A stretch of 29,767 bases of DNA from JBJHCA01 sp050485785. GTDB lineage: Bacteria; Bacteroidota; Bacteroidia; Chitinophagales; Saprospiraceae. The stretch is from positions 1 through 29,767 of the forward strand of contig JBJHCA010000038.1 of NCBI GenBank assembly GCA_050485785.1, given 5' to 3'. The translations under genes were made by a program, and so were the position numbers. Each line of letters begins with the position of its first letter. Position 1 is the stretch's first letter. Shown here piece by piece: positions 14,509-24,900 of this stretch. Under the pieces are notes generated by a model. That model was not told the DNA's origin. It did no database searches and saw nothing but the letters and a program-made list of their open reading frames with translations.

Positions 14509-16510
14509 ATTCAGTGCTTGCCTGCTCATTGAGATGAACGTTTCCTTTCCTTTTTCTGCCGTCTTTTACATTGAATCCATTAAGTATGTGGGTACTTCCC
14601 CGGATGCACAATAACCTAAGCTGATTCCACGAAAGCCGCTTTCCGAATTGCATCCGGGCAATATATAAACCGCATTCCCGATGCCTTACTCCGTCATCAT
14701 TGACTTCCGTTCCGTATTTTCTGCATTGCGGACAAGGAGTTTCAGTGATCTGGCGAATACAGGCAGCTTTATTGTGATAGCCGCCTCCCCCTGATCGCCC
14801 GGGAAACACATTAACCGGGCTCAGAGTGAGCATGCTGATTTGAGTGGTCAGCTCTTTTTGCCAATAATCTAAAAATTTTGCAGGCTCCAGGTTACCTTCG
14901 CGGATCTGTCTGATCTTTGATTCTACAGCACAAGCAGAGTTTATATCCATCAGCGGGCTGTTTCCAAATGCCGAGACCAGTGCCTCTCCGGCCGTTGTTA
15001 ATACCAGTTTGCCATCGGTTTCACGGAGATAATTATTGCTGATAAGCTGATCAATAATGCGGTTTCTGTTGGGAACCCTGCCAAGTCCGGTGACGTTTTC
15101 GACTTGGCCGGTCCATAGTTCAGCCTGCCCGCTACCCTCCCCTGCTGAAGCCATCATCGCCAGCACTTCACCTCGTTTTGGAGCATTGGACAAGCCATCT
15201 TGTCTCAATTGTCCGGAGAATGTCATTCCTTCTTTCCACTGGTCAAACAGAGATATATCGGCATACAGATAATCTGCCATGCCAACTGCTTGAAACACCA
15301 TACTTTCAGTAATGCCTGAACGTTGGCCGGTAAATGCCACCAGACATCGCCGGGCAATGATTTGATACACTGTGTGGAGTTGTTGTTTAGACGGAGGGAA
15401 AATGGCTGTAATGCCGTGCTCTGCAGCTTTGGCTGAAAGTCTAAAAAGATGACTACCTGCACCGGTGTCAGAAATTTCCTTGTAAGGCTGGCCGGATTCT
15501 GCACTCCATTGTTTGATTTTTGCCACATATTCATCTTCACCTGGTTGAGCTAAAAAAGGTATGGTGGTATGGGGCCATGAAATATTACCATGCTCAAACA
15601 ACTCCTCCATTTGTGCCAAAGCCGATTGATGGCCAATGCCGTATCTGCAAATCAGATCCCTGAGCAGCTCATCACCGGTATAGAGTAAAGGAGGTGGACC
15701 GGACTTGATAATTTTCAGCACATTGAACCTTACTCCCTTGATGGCATGCAGCTTATCAGCATTAAACACGGTGATCCATTTGCCGGTATCGGTACGGAAT
15801 TGCTGAATTCGTGCAGTGGTTTTTTGACTGATCCGGTCATGAATCCACTTCAGTACGGGCCACTGCAACCTGCCGGCAGTAATCTGCTGAAAACTATTCA
15901 GGGCACAGGAATGTGCCTCACAAAGAGATATCCCCGAAGAAGAAACTAAGCTGTTTCCTGCATCCTTTCCGACATTCGATTGTTCCGGATCATTTGTTTG
16001 ATAACTTTTAAAAGAGCGGGAAACTTCATAACTCACGATGTACCCCATCCAGGCGTCTGCCACCATACGGCAATAAGCCGCCCGGTAAAGTGGCAGCGTT
16101 TGCCTTGCATAAGCGGGGTGTAAAATGGCGTGTCTTATGGCTGATGGATGTGCAGATGCGCAAAGGACTCGAACCGAACAGGGAGCACACCGGAGGTAAG
16201 CAATCAGATGCCGGTAATGCAGCTCGGATTCTGGTGAAGGGTAACTGACCCAAAATATTTTTTTGGCTTGTGAAGCCAAAGTGTTTAACTGCTTTAACTT
16301 TAACTGTATCACTGCATTTCCGCGGGGCCTGAATTCGAATTTTCTGATGAAAGGTGAGCGCTTCCCGATCAATGCTTCCCTGAGGGGCCGAAGATCAGCG
16401 GCCAGCATTGGTCCGCCGGTACAGAATACAGTACTTTCAGGCCGGGAAAGATTGAGTGCACGGCTTAGCCTTGCTGCCAGTAAAGGTGTTTCCGTTACGT
16501 AGAGATGCAT
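14495..16510 (-). CDS. Type IA topoisomerase III homologue lacking catalytic residues
   Basis: A 671-aa protein of normal topoisomerase III length. Landmarks: N-terminal TOPRIM start MHLYVTETPLLAARL (E7 kept; compare EKPS of active enzymes); SYPSPESEL (89-97) where active enzymes read TDPDREGEL, so the two Asp of DxD are Tyr90 and Ser92; ASAHPSAIRHA (compare TPxAIRxA); TAGRLQWPVLKWIHDR (211-226; compare VGRVQTPTL); NISWPHTT (309-316) where the catalytic tyrosine of ISYPRTDS is Trp312 and Arg is His314; GITAIFPP (366-373) for HHAIIP; then ENVTGLGRVPNRNRIIDQLI and a C-terminal CPQC...C zinc-like segment (593-613) plus GKRLSWNQL / GFNVKDGRKRKG repeats. It almost certainly cannot cleave DNA; a DNA-binding or regulatory role is inferred. 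The unbroken frame argues against simple decay. Confidence 0.85.
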   Translation of the reverse strand: MHLYVTETPLLAARLSRALNLSRPESTVFCTGGPMLAADLRPLREALIGKRSPFIRKFEFRPRGNAVIQLKLKQLNTLASQAKKIFWVSYPSPESELHYRHLIAYLRCAPCSVRVLCASAHPSAIRHAILHPAYARQTLPLYRAAYCRMVADAWMGYIVSYEVSRSFKSYQTNDPEQSNVGKDAGNSLVSSSGISLCEAHSCALNSFQQITAGRLQWPVLKWIHDRISQKTTARIQQFRTDTGKWITVFNADKLHAIKGVRFNVLKIIKSGPPPLLYTGDELLRDLICRYGIGHQSALAQMEELFEHGNISWPHTTIPFLAQPGEDEYVAKIKQWSAESGQPYKEISDTGAGSHLFRLSAKAAEHGITAIFPPSKQQLHTVYQIIARRCLVAFTGQRSGITESMVFQAVGMADYLYADISLFDQWKEGMTFSGQLRQDGLSNAPKRGEVLAMMASAGEGSGQAELWTGQVENVTGLGRVPNRNRIIDQLISNNYLRETDGKLVLTTAGEALVSAFGNSPLMDINSACAVESKIRQIREGNLEPAKFLDYWQKELTTQISMLTLSPVNVFPGRSGGGGYHNKAACIRQITETPCPQCRKYGTEVNDDGVRHRECGLYIARMQFGKRLSWNQLRLLCIRGSTHILNGFNVKDGRKRKGNVHLNEQASTEFRAC

Positions 16511-16535
16511 GCTGCCAAATTAAGGGAATTAATGC

Positions 16536-16563
16536 TTTGAGCGATGATTTTCCATTACCTTTA
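16536..16563 (+). promoter_or_regulatory. Weak candidate promoter of the HMA-domain gene
   Basis: TTTG 16536-16539 and TACCTTTA 16556-16563 (one mismatch to TAnnTTTG), spacing 16 nt, slightly short. It would start transcription about 40 nt before ATG 16612. Confidence 0.25.
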
Positions 16564-16611
16564 TGGCAACTTAAGGTATTACCGGATTGTTTTATCCTGA
16601 AATTGCGTTTT

Positions 16612-16935
16612 ATGAAAAATTTAGGTACAATATTAGCCACTCTTGCGGTGGTGTGCTTCAGTGCGACACTGAGTTTTGCACAGGTTTCAGCCACTGCTGA
16701 AAAAGAAAGAACAATCATGATTGAAATTCCCATTGAAGGTATGGGTTGCATGGGCTGTGTGGGCACTATTACCGAAGCCTTTGAAAAAGAGGCCGGTATT
16801 CGTTCAGTTCAAGTAAGCCTGGATGATAAGTCAGGGACTTTTGAATATGTTCCTGAGCAAACTGATCCCGAAAAGATCAAAGCCAAACTGGTCAAGCTCG
16901 GTTATACTCCTGGCGAAGTGAAAATGCTTCGTTAA
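16612..16935 (+). CDS. Exported heavy-metal-associated (HMA) domain protein, MerP-like
   Basis: A 107-aa protein with signal peptide (MKNLGTILATLAVVCFSATLSFAQ) and one HMA domain. The metal site is GMGCMGC (CxxC), and the ferredoxin-like fold pattern ends GYTPGEVK. Such domains carry Cu+, Hg2+ or Zn2+; an exported single copy resembles MerP-type periplasmic metal carriers, but no transporter or regulator is adjacent. The frame is open back to 16456, inside the divergent topoisomerase-like gene. ATG 16612 is chosen because it directly precedes the signal peptide. It could serve with the Cys-repeat protein at 12738 in periplasmic metal handling (inference). Confidence 0.88.
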   Translation: MKNLGTILATLAVVCFSATLSFAQVSATAEKERTIMIEIPIEGMGCMGCVGTITEAFEKEAGIRSVQVSLDDKSGTFEYVPEQTDPEKIKAKLVKLGYTPGEVKMLR

Positions 16936-17031
16936 CCTGAAACTAATTGACTTTCAGTGTTCCTGATTTCCCGGGCCAAAGCAGAGGAGATATTTTGACC
17001 CTGAGGCGTTTACAACCCCTTTTTAATCAAT

Positions 17032-17907
17032 ATGAAAATTGTATTGCGATACTCTCACATTGTTGAGTCATTCCTATCTCATTGTTTGCTGATGCTTTGG
17101 CCGTCATTGATGATGCTTCAAATTTGGTCATGCACTTCGGATGGTGAGATTGGAAGGAATCATGAAGAAAAGTACATCGAATCAGCGGTGTTTGGCCGGA
17201 TACTTGACAGTGCCGGCTTAAAGGGTACCATTATTACTTATCAGCCGGCAACCGGCATCTGGCTGTCTAATGATTTCAACCGAAGCGATTCAGGGTTTAT
17301 TCCGGCATCTACATTTAAAATCCCCAATACGCTCATTGGTTTGGCAACCGGAATAATAGACACTCAAGTTGTTTTTCAGTGGGACAGCATGCCCAGAAGG
17401 CTCAAGATATGGGAGAAAAACCACACTTTGCGCGATGCCTTTCATCACTCTTGTGTTCCATGTTATCAGGAATTAGCTATCAGTATTGGAGTTGACAGTA
17501 TGAAGCATTACCTGAATCTGCTTGAATATGGAAACATGGATGTGAACACAGAGAACTTGCACCTGTTTTGGCTTGAAGGAGAATCCCGAATCAGCCCCAA
17601 AGCTCAAATCCTTTTCCTCAGTAGATTGTATGAGGAGAGTCTCCCGGTCGAACGTTCAGCCATGGTGGCCGTTAAGCACTTAATGAAAATGGAATCAGGA
17701 GAAAATTACAGCCTTTACGGAAAGACCGGCTGGGCTATACGAGACGGGCACAATACCGGATGGTTTGTGGGGTGGGTAGAAAGCATGGTAGGTGTAGTAT
17801 TCTTCGCAACAAATATTGAACCGGATGAATCGTTCAATATGGCTTTCTTTAATAAAATCAGGAGTGAGGTTACGCTGAAAGCACTGAAGGCAGAAGGGTT
17901 GTTATAG
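17032..17907 (+). CDS. Class D (OXA-type) beta-lactamase, probable lipoprotein
   Basis: A 291-aa serine beta-lactamase of class D. The active-site motifs are complete: PASTFK with nucleophile S93 and general base K96 (carbamylated in this class), SCV at 140-142 (SxV), YGN at 166-168, FWL with W180, and KTGW at 231-234. The N terminus has a hydrophobic stretch (LMLWPSLMMLQIWSC), and C34 in IWSC fits a lipobox, so it may be membrane-anchored in the periplasm. Likely role: hydrolysis of penicillin-type beta-lactams; the spectrum cannot be read from sequence. No mobile element is nearby, so it looks like a resident chromosomal gene. Its stop overlaps the stop of the convergent NdpA-like gene by 6 bases. 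No clear promoter was found. Confidence 0.93.
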   Translation: MKIVLRYSHIVESFLSHCLLMLWPSLMMLQIWSCTSDGEIGRNHEEKYIESAVFGRILDSAGLKGTIITYQPATGIWLSNDFNRSDSGFIPASTFKIPNTLIGLATGIIDTQVVFQWDSMPRRLKIWEKNHTLRDAFHHSCVPCYQELAISIGVDSMKHYLNLLEYGNMDVNTENLHLFWLEGESRISPKAQILFLSRLYEESLPVERSAMVAVKHLMKMESGENYSLYGKTGWAIRDGHNTGWFVGWVESMVGVVFFATNIEPDESFNMAFFNKIRSEVTLKALKAEGLL

Positions 17908-18957
17908 CTCTTTTCTGAAGTATACCTGGTAGTAATGCATTTGACGCTCTTCGTCAAAACCTTTCCGAATGTATTTTTCACCAAGGTCAGTTTCATCGTG
18001 ATTAGGAAGTATCCTAAGTTCAATATTGGTATCGAGAAGAATTTTATTCCTGAACTTGCGCTTCAGTTCTCTGACTGCTTCCTTGTGAATATTGAATTCC
18101 GGAGCATATTCAGCGACATGTGATGCCTGCCTCGCATCTTTTTTCTCCAGAAACAACATGGCATGTTCGGGTCGTTCAAATACTTTATCAGCAAAATCCT
18201 CTTCTTCAAACCGGCTTCCCATTTCAAAATACTCCCCTGCCCTGTTTAGCCATTGAGCTTCCTGCAGCTTACTCATTTGTTCCAATGTCGTCATGTCATG
18301 TATGGCTTCGCGGCAAACATTCATGTATGTTTTGGTAAAATACTTGTTGTCAGTTACCGGCTCAAGACCCAAAAACCTTTCCTGCCAGTACTGGGCATCC
18401 CTCCCCCGCATATCAGATGTGTACACTCTGTAGCCATCATCACTCATGGTGTTGAGAATTACCGCAGCTTTGTCGATTTTGCCCAGATGCCATCCTGAAA
18501 CAATGTCGAGCTTGCCGTTTTCTGTTCCATGACTCACTTCCAAAAAATGATCCTTATCCTCAGCCTTAAAAATGCCCAGTCCTGAAACCAGCTCATCTTC
18601 GTGCATTACCTGCTCAAAATGTGCAATAAACACATCACCGGTTTTAATCTTGGGATGTACCGATGCTTCATACAACAGGCGTACGATTTCGGCTGAGCAG
18701 TTGACAAAATTGGATTCGGGATACTCAAAATACTCTTTGATTACCGGAAACAAGGCCTGTGCACCGGGAGATGCACCCAATTGATGAGCATCGTACTTTC
18801 TGAAAGCCCGCATAAACCAGCTTTCCAACGAGTGCAGCAGGTCCTCGTCTTTTAGTTCAATGGGATTTTTTGCTGCCAGATATCCCTGATTATTAAACCG
18901 GTTCCCTACCTGATGAACCGTTAAGGCTGTAAGCCGGGCTTCGTTCCAATCTATCAT
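17902..18957 (-). CDS. Nucleoid-associated protein, NdpA/YejK family
   Basis: A 351-aa cytosolic protein from ATG 18957 (MIDWNEARLTALTVHQVGNR). The start LTVHQVGNRFNNQGYLAAK and the segment VNCSAEIVRLLYEASVHPKI, plus GDVFIAHFE, fit the 37-kDa nucleoid-associated protein family (NA37), which binds DNA or is recovered with the nucleoid. The frame reaches 19056, inside the end of the giant gene. A near-consensus -7 element TATCTTTC (18969-18962, minus strand) five bases before ATG 18957 favours the shorter start with almost no leader. The giant protein gene ends 23 nt upstream. Confidence 0.78.
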   Translation of the reverse strand: MIDWNEARLTALTVHQVGNRFNNQGYLAAKNPIELKDEDLLHSLESWFMRAFRKYDAHQLGASPGAQALFPVIKEYFEYPESNFVNCSAEIVRLLYEASVHPKIKTGDVFIAHFEQVMHEDELVSGLGIFKAEDKDHFLEVSHGTENGKLDIVSGWHLGKIDKAAVILNTMSDDGYRVYTSDMRGRDAQYWQERFLGLEPVTDNKYFTKTYMNVCREAIHDMTTLEQMSKLQEAQWLNRAGEYFEMGSRFEEEDFADKVFERPEHAMLFLEKKDARQASHVAEYAPEFNIHKEAVRELKRKFRNKILLDTNIELRILPNHDETDLGEKYIRKGFDEERQMHYYQVYFRKEL

Positions 18958-18961
18958 GCCC

Positions 18962-18969
18962 GAAAGATA
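18962..18969 (-). promoter_or_regulatory. Candidate -7 element of the NdpA-like gene
   Basis: TATCTTTC on the minus strand differs from TAnnTTTG only in the last base and directly precedes ATG 18957. No strong -33 element was seen. Confidence 0.35.
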
Positions 18970-18980
18970 GCAAACATTCC

Positions 18981-21900
18981 TTATTGTTTGACCAGCGATA
19001 TGAAAATGCGAAACTCTGGATTGACCCACCCGACAAAGTAAACTCCGGCAGGCCATCTTGTCAGGTCAAGGTTCACTTCATGATCATCGGGACCCAGGGC
19101 AATGCTTTTCAGCAGGATTCCGCCGGCAGTATAAATTTCCAGGGTTGAATTTTTTGGGATATCTTTTTGTGGGCCGTGAAAAATCACGGCTGTGGCGGTT
19201 TCCGAAACGGGATTGGGAAAAACATGAAATGCAGAACCCTCTGGTACATCATAGATAGAGGTAAAGGGTCCCACATCAAAAGGATGGATCACTTCACACC
19301 CGTTTGTATCGGTTACAGTGAGGCTGTAGCTCCCCGCTCCAAGACCGGAAATGCTTGCCTGAGTCTGACCATTGCTCCATAAGTAACTGTACGGCGGGGT
19401 GCCCCCGGTTACCCAGGCCGCAGCAGAACCGTTATTAAAACCATTGGAAGGAGGTTGAACCACAACATCCGCCAAGAGCGGTGCAGGTTGGCTTATATTG
19501 GTTTGGGCAATGGCCATACAGCCATTGGCATCGGTAATGGTAACCTGATAAAAGCCTGCCGGCATATTCTGCCATCCCTGATTATTGTTGTAGCCGGCAT
19601 GACTCCAGTGTATGGTATAAGGAAGCGTTCCACCCTGCAAATTGAGATTGAGCGTGCCGTTGTTTTCACCGAAGCAAGTTACTGCACCTGCTTCCAGCTG
19701 AGCCTCCGGGCTGTTGTCAACGCTCATTACAGCAGCATCAGCTTCAGCAGTACAGCCCATGGCATCTGTTATAGTTACCCCATAAACGCCACTGGCAATC
19801 TGGTTGATATGAGGGCTTGTACTGCCATTTGACCAAAGGTAATTGTATGGCGGAGTGCCGCCACCCACTACCGAGAAAATCGTAGCGGCATTGGCCTGGC
19901 AGTTATTGCTTACAGGCATCAGTTGCAGGTTTATGGCAGGTAAGGCTGTCACCTGTATGGAAGCGGAGGCAGAACATCCGTTTTCATCAGTAACAGTAAC
20001 GGTATACAAGCCGGGGGTGCTTACTATATTTTCTGCCCCTGAAGCACCATTGTTCCAGATGTAGGTAGTGAAACCTTCTGTAGCGGACAGAACTGATGTT
20101 TCCCCGGCACATAAAACAAAGTTCCCGGAAATTTCCACGTTCGGTTCATCCCAAACTTCGATATTGACTATGTGAATGCTATCACAGCCGGATTGATTCA
20201 GATAATAAACGGTGAGTGTTGTATTTTCAAAAAACGTGCTGCCGTTCCAGGTTCCGCCAAAACAAAGCTGAACTTGCTGAATAACGGTATCTATGCCTGA
20301 AGGGTCAAACGATATGGTGTGGTTTATCAGTGAATCACAACCTGACTGATTAATCAGCAACTCAGTAAATACCCCTGTATTCTGCGGATTGCAATCCTCG
20401 GAATACAGGAAAGTGGTGTCGCTTTGCAGAAGTAATACTTCAGTAATAATGATGGAATCGCAATCCCATTGGTTATTCAATACTGATATGAAGGTACCGG
20501 TATCTGCAGGAATGCAGGAAGATGCCTGAATCCAGGTGGAATCAGGCATAATAAAAATGGTTTCAGTGATCACCAGACTATCGCAACCATCAGTATTGTA
20601 CAGCAGCAAAGTATCCAGCCCTGCTTCAGCGGCATTGCAGGTCCATGTTTCAAGCAGGGTAATGTCAAACCATGGCTCATAAGCAGTATAGGTAAGTACA
20701 ATGCTGTCGCAGCCTGCAACATTGCTCAGTATTTGGCTCACCCATCCGGTATCTGCTGGCTGGCAGGAAAATTTCGTTAGAAACGTGGTATCGGGAACAG
20801 GAATAAGATACTGAGTAATGATCACCGAATCGCATCCTTCGGTATTGAGGAGTATCAGGGTATCCCATCCTATTTCAGCCGGATTGCAGGTTTCAACAGT
20901 CAAGAACACAGAATCGGCAGACGGGACATAACTAACCTGAGTGATCACCACACTGTCGCAGGTTTCAGTTCCCGGCAATACCAGTATAAACACGCCGGAG
21001 TCTGCAGGTTGACAGGTTTCTTCAAAGAGATAAGCAGTATCTGCCTCCACCCACACAGTATGGTGTATGACCAGTGAATCACATCCTTCTGCATTTAAAA
21101 AGTACAGTGTATCCAATCCGGCTTCAGTGACATCGCAGGTTGTAAACAACAGCACTGTGGTATCAGCATAGGGAACAAAAGCTGTGTAGGTGATCACCAC
21201 ACTGTCGCAGCCTTCTGCATTGAGTAACCAATCTGTGGATATGTCCTCATCAGCAGGCTGGCATGATTCAGCGAAAACATAAACGGTGTCCGACGGATAC
21301 TTCAGTACGGTTTCCACCACTATGGAATCACACTGTAATACATTGGTAAGATGATGAATAAAAATGCCGGTGGCCGTTTCGTCACACGTGAAGGATGTGA
21401 TCATCACTGTATCGGCCTGCGGAATAACCGTAACCTGATGTACAACAGTACTGTCACATCCCGCAACGGTGAAGTAACTAAGCGCAAAAACGGTATCACT
21501 CACAATGGTAAAACCTTCCTGCACATCACCATAGCAAGCGCTGTATTCAAGCAAAGTCAGCGTAGGGCTTCCGGATTGGATGATGGCAATAGTATCGGTT
21601 CCGGTACACCCCTCACTATCTTCTACGGTAACCGAATACATACCGGGTTGCGTTATCTCAAGAAAGGGACTTGAACTTCCGTCTGACCATGAATAAGCGA
21701 AATAGTTCCCCGCTGTCAGTACCGCGGTATCCCCTTCACAGTACACCTGCGGGCCGGAAATTTGCGGTTGCAGTCCAATGTCGCTTTGCAACCATACAGA
21801 ATCTGTTCCGGAACAACCATTGCCGTCAATTACTGTGAGATAATACCACCCCGGTTCATTGGCTATCAAAACTGGCCCATCCACATTGCCGGGATTCCAG

Positions 21901-24900
21901 AGATAAGACTCAAAGCCTGAAGCAGTAAGTGTAGTACTGCCGCCTGTGCAAAAAGTAGTGGATCCCGTGATCAACGGTTGGGGTTGAGGAACAATTTCAA
22001 CTGTTGTTTCTGCCAGCAGCGTACAACCATTTTCAGCTTCAAACAGCAAATTAAACTGGGTATCCGCAGCAAAAAGAGTGATGTCCAATAAACCTTCGGC
22101 CACCCCGGGTCCTGTCCATGATCCCGTTGGGAAAGCAGGATCAATGTGATTGCTGAGCTCAATAAAACTATCTGTAATACAAGCAATTACCGGAAGCAAC
22201 TGAGGTGTCTGGGCTGCTATTACCGTTATGTATGTAGTGGCAGGCTGGCTGCATATGGAATTGGTTGTGAACTGAACGGAAAAGCTGCCAACACCAGACT
22301 CCAATACACTGAACATGCCATTTTCGGTAAACAGTCCGCTCCACTCCCCTGCTATGCTGCTGTCTGCAAGCAGATCAATCAGTGGGTATGACTCCAATAG
22401 TTCACATATCGTATCTGCAATGAGTTCGGCAATGAAGGCAGGTTGAACCAGAACTGTTGCAGTAACAGGCAGTGCGCAGGTTTCGGTACCTTGATATGAC
22501 AAAGTGTAAGTTCCGGATAAACCGGTCGGTGAAAACAGATTTCCGTTGACGCCGGGGCCGCTCCACGAACCTGAAGTACTTCCCGACACAATCAGTGACA
22601 TGAGATCTAACGCGTCGTCAAATTCGCACAACTCAGCATTCAACGTTGCCGGCAGAATGTTGGGTAGTACTGTGATCTGTGTGGAAGCAGCAGGCACACA
22701 ATTGCCCGGTGGCGTATAGGTAAGGTTAAAAGTACCTGCAAATGGCGGAGTAAACATATTGTTTGATACTCCGGTACCCGACCATGTTCCATTGGGGTAT
22801 AACGGATCCTGCAATGCCAGAAGTGCAAACGGACCGTGATCGGCACAAATGCTGGCTGTGGTTAGCACTGCCGGACCCGAAGGAGAAACATGCATAACCG
22901 TAGATGCCGGAAGTACACACTGCACTGATGAAGTATAAGAGAGGGTTACACTTCCGGATCCGACCAGAGCGGGATTGAAATGGCTTCCGCCCGTAACACC
23001 CTGACCCGACCAAACACCGGGCAAAAACTGACCGGCCGGTAAAGAATTAAGATTAAACACAGGATCTGCCGAACAATATGACAAGGAAGGCAATGAAGGT
23101 GTAATCACCGGGATTATTGTGATTTGAGCCGTGGTGTATTGCGTGCACGTGCCGTTTGGGGTAAAGGTTATGGTAACCGTTCCGGTTAGCCCGGTAACAT
23201 TCATAATTCCGGTAATGGGATTAACCCCGCTTCCGGACCATACACCTGAAATTGACTGGTTTTGCTTGAGTGAATTCAGGTTGAAGGAAGAATTATTAGA
23301 GCAAACATCAGCATTGTTCAGTGCGGTACTGACCGGGTTGTTGACGGTGATCACCATAGTAGCCGGATTGGTGCAGGATGCAGAAGGCGTAAAAGTTAAT
23401 GTGTGGTTTCCTGCCCCGGCAGATGAAGGCGCAAAAGTGACAGGGTTGATCAGTCCCGGACCGGACCATGATCCGGCCGCGTACTGAGGATCGAGATAAT
23501 CGTTGAGGGAAACAGGAGCACCATTGGAGCACAGCGTTCCCGGATTGCCCAATTGAGGTGTTGCGGGATTCTGAACATTGAGCTGGAATGAAGCATTCGT
23601 AACGCATCCTGCAGGAGACGTGACACTCACTGTATAAGTGCCGCTCTGACTTGCTGTAACTACCTGACCTGAAAAACTCCCCTGGGGACTGGTCCATAAG
23701 TAGCTGCTCATTCCTGAGGGTTGGGCTGTAAGGGTAATACTTTCGCCTGCACATATATTCCCGCTACCAGAGGCCTCAATGGATGCAGAACTGCCATCTA
23801 CCGTAAGGGTTACCGTTTGCTGTGTCTGGCACAGAGGTGTAAAAAAAATGTTGTCGAGATGAAAATCATAACCTGTACTGGTAGGAGTATTTGTGCCAAC
23901 GATACAATATTCAACCGGACCCGAGAGTAATCCGCTGTTCCAGGTAATGGAATATGCATTCCATGTGCAGGTCTGATTTACTGCCGTCATAACCGGCCCA
24001 ACATTATTGCCGTTGATCTGGAATCTGAACTCCATTGGTGGAGGGTTGGCCATGGCGGCACTAAAACCAATGTGGTAGTTCTGCCCCTGAACAACGTCAA
24101 TATACTGGCACCATATTTTTTTTCCGGCGGTACCCCATGCCGCACTAGCAGAAAACATATTTCCCCCTCCCCCGCCGGGCTGGTTACATGTTGGCCATGA
24201 AGGGTTAAGTGCTGTTCCGTTGGGACCTATAGCGTATTTGCCCTGCTGTGCTGAAGGTGAGGACAAAAAAGCATAATCCGTGAAAAAGCCAGAATTGCCT
24301 TCGCTAAAGCTGCTGTTTTTTACAAGATTTGCCCCTCCCCCGTGCAGAATAGTAGCAGTATATGTTGTAGTGGACTGAGGTGTGGCAATCGGAGTTAGTG
24401 ATGTACTTGAGCTGAGTCCAGTGGCCGGAGACCATGAAATACTGTGGATGGAACTATTACCTGAAGAAATGCTTAAAATGCGGGACTGGCCGGGGCATAT
24501 TGCAGTAGATCCGTTAACGGAAATCTGTGAGGTGTTTTGATTAATAGTTACCGAACCCTGAGCATTTCCCGAACAGCCATTACCCGAGCTTATCCCTGTT
24601 AAGGTCACGGAAGCCGGAAAACTGAGCGGGGTAACATTGAGCATTACCGGTTCAGACTGAAAAGTAGCTGCCTGGCTTTGGCCATTGATCATATAATTGA
24701 GTGTAAATGGAAAATCCCCTGTGGTTATAACCGGAACAAAAAAAGGAGAACCGGCACAACCTGAAAAGCTTCCCTGTATAGTGGCAGAAGGTGAAGTTTT
24801 AAACAATATATCATATTGATGAATAACCTCACAGCTCTGTGGTATCAGTAAAGTTGTGTCCCCTGACACTTCCTGACCCATAAAGAAAGGATTGCCTGAA

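Noticed and set aside
16456..16611. Upstream extension of the HMA protein frame
   Set aside because: It lies in the divergent topoisomerase-like gene and precedes a clear signal peptide start at 16612.
20150..21550. Regular ~125-bp periodic repeats looking like a CRISPR or satellite array
   Set aside because: The units are protein-coding in one frame, diverge in DNA, are far longer than CRISPR repeats and have no spacers.
23131..23487. 118-aa plus-strand frame antisense to the giant gene, and similar plus-strand frames at 19455-19832 and 26540-26851
   Set aside because: They are reverse-strand shadows of the repeat-coding frames, without signal, motif or promoter support.
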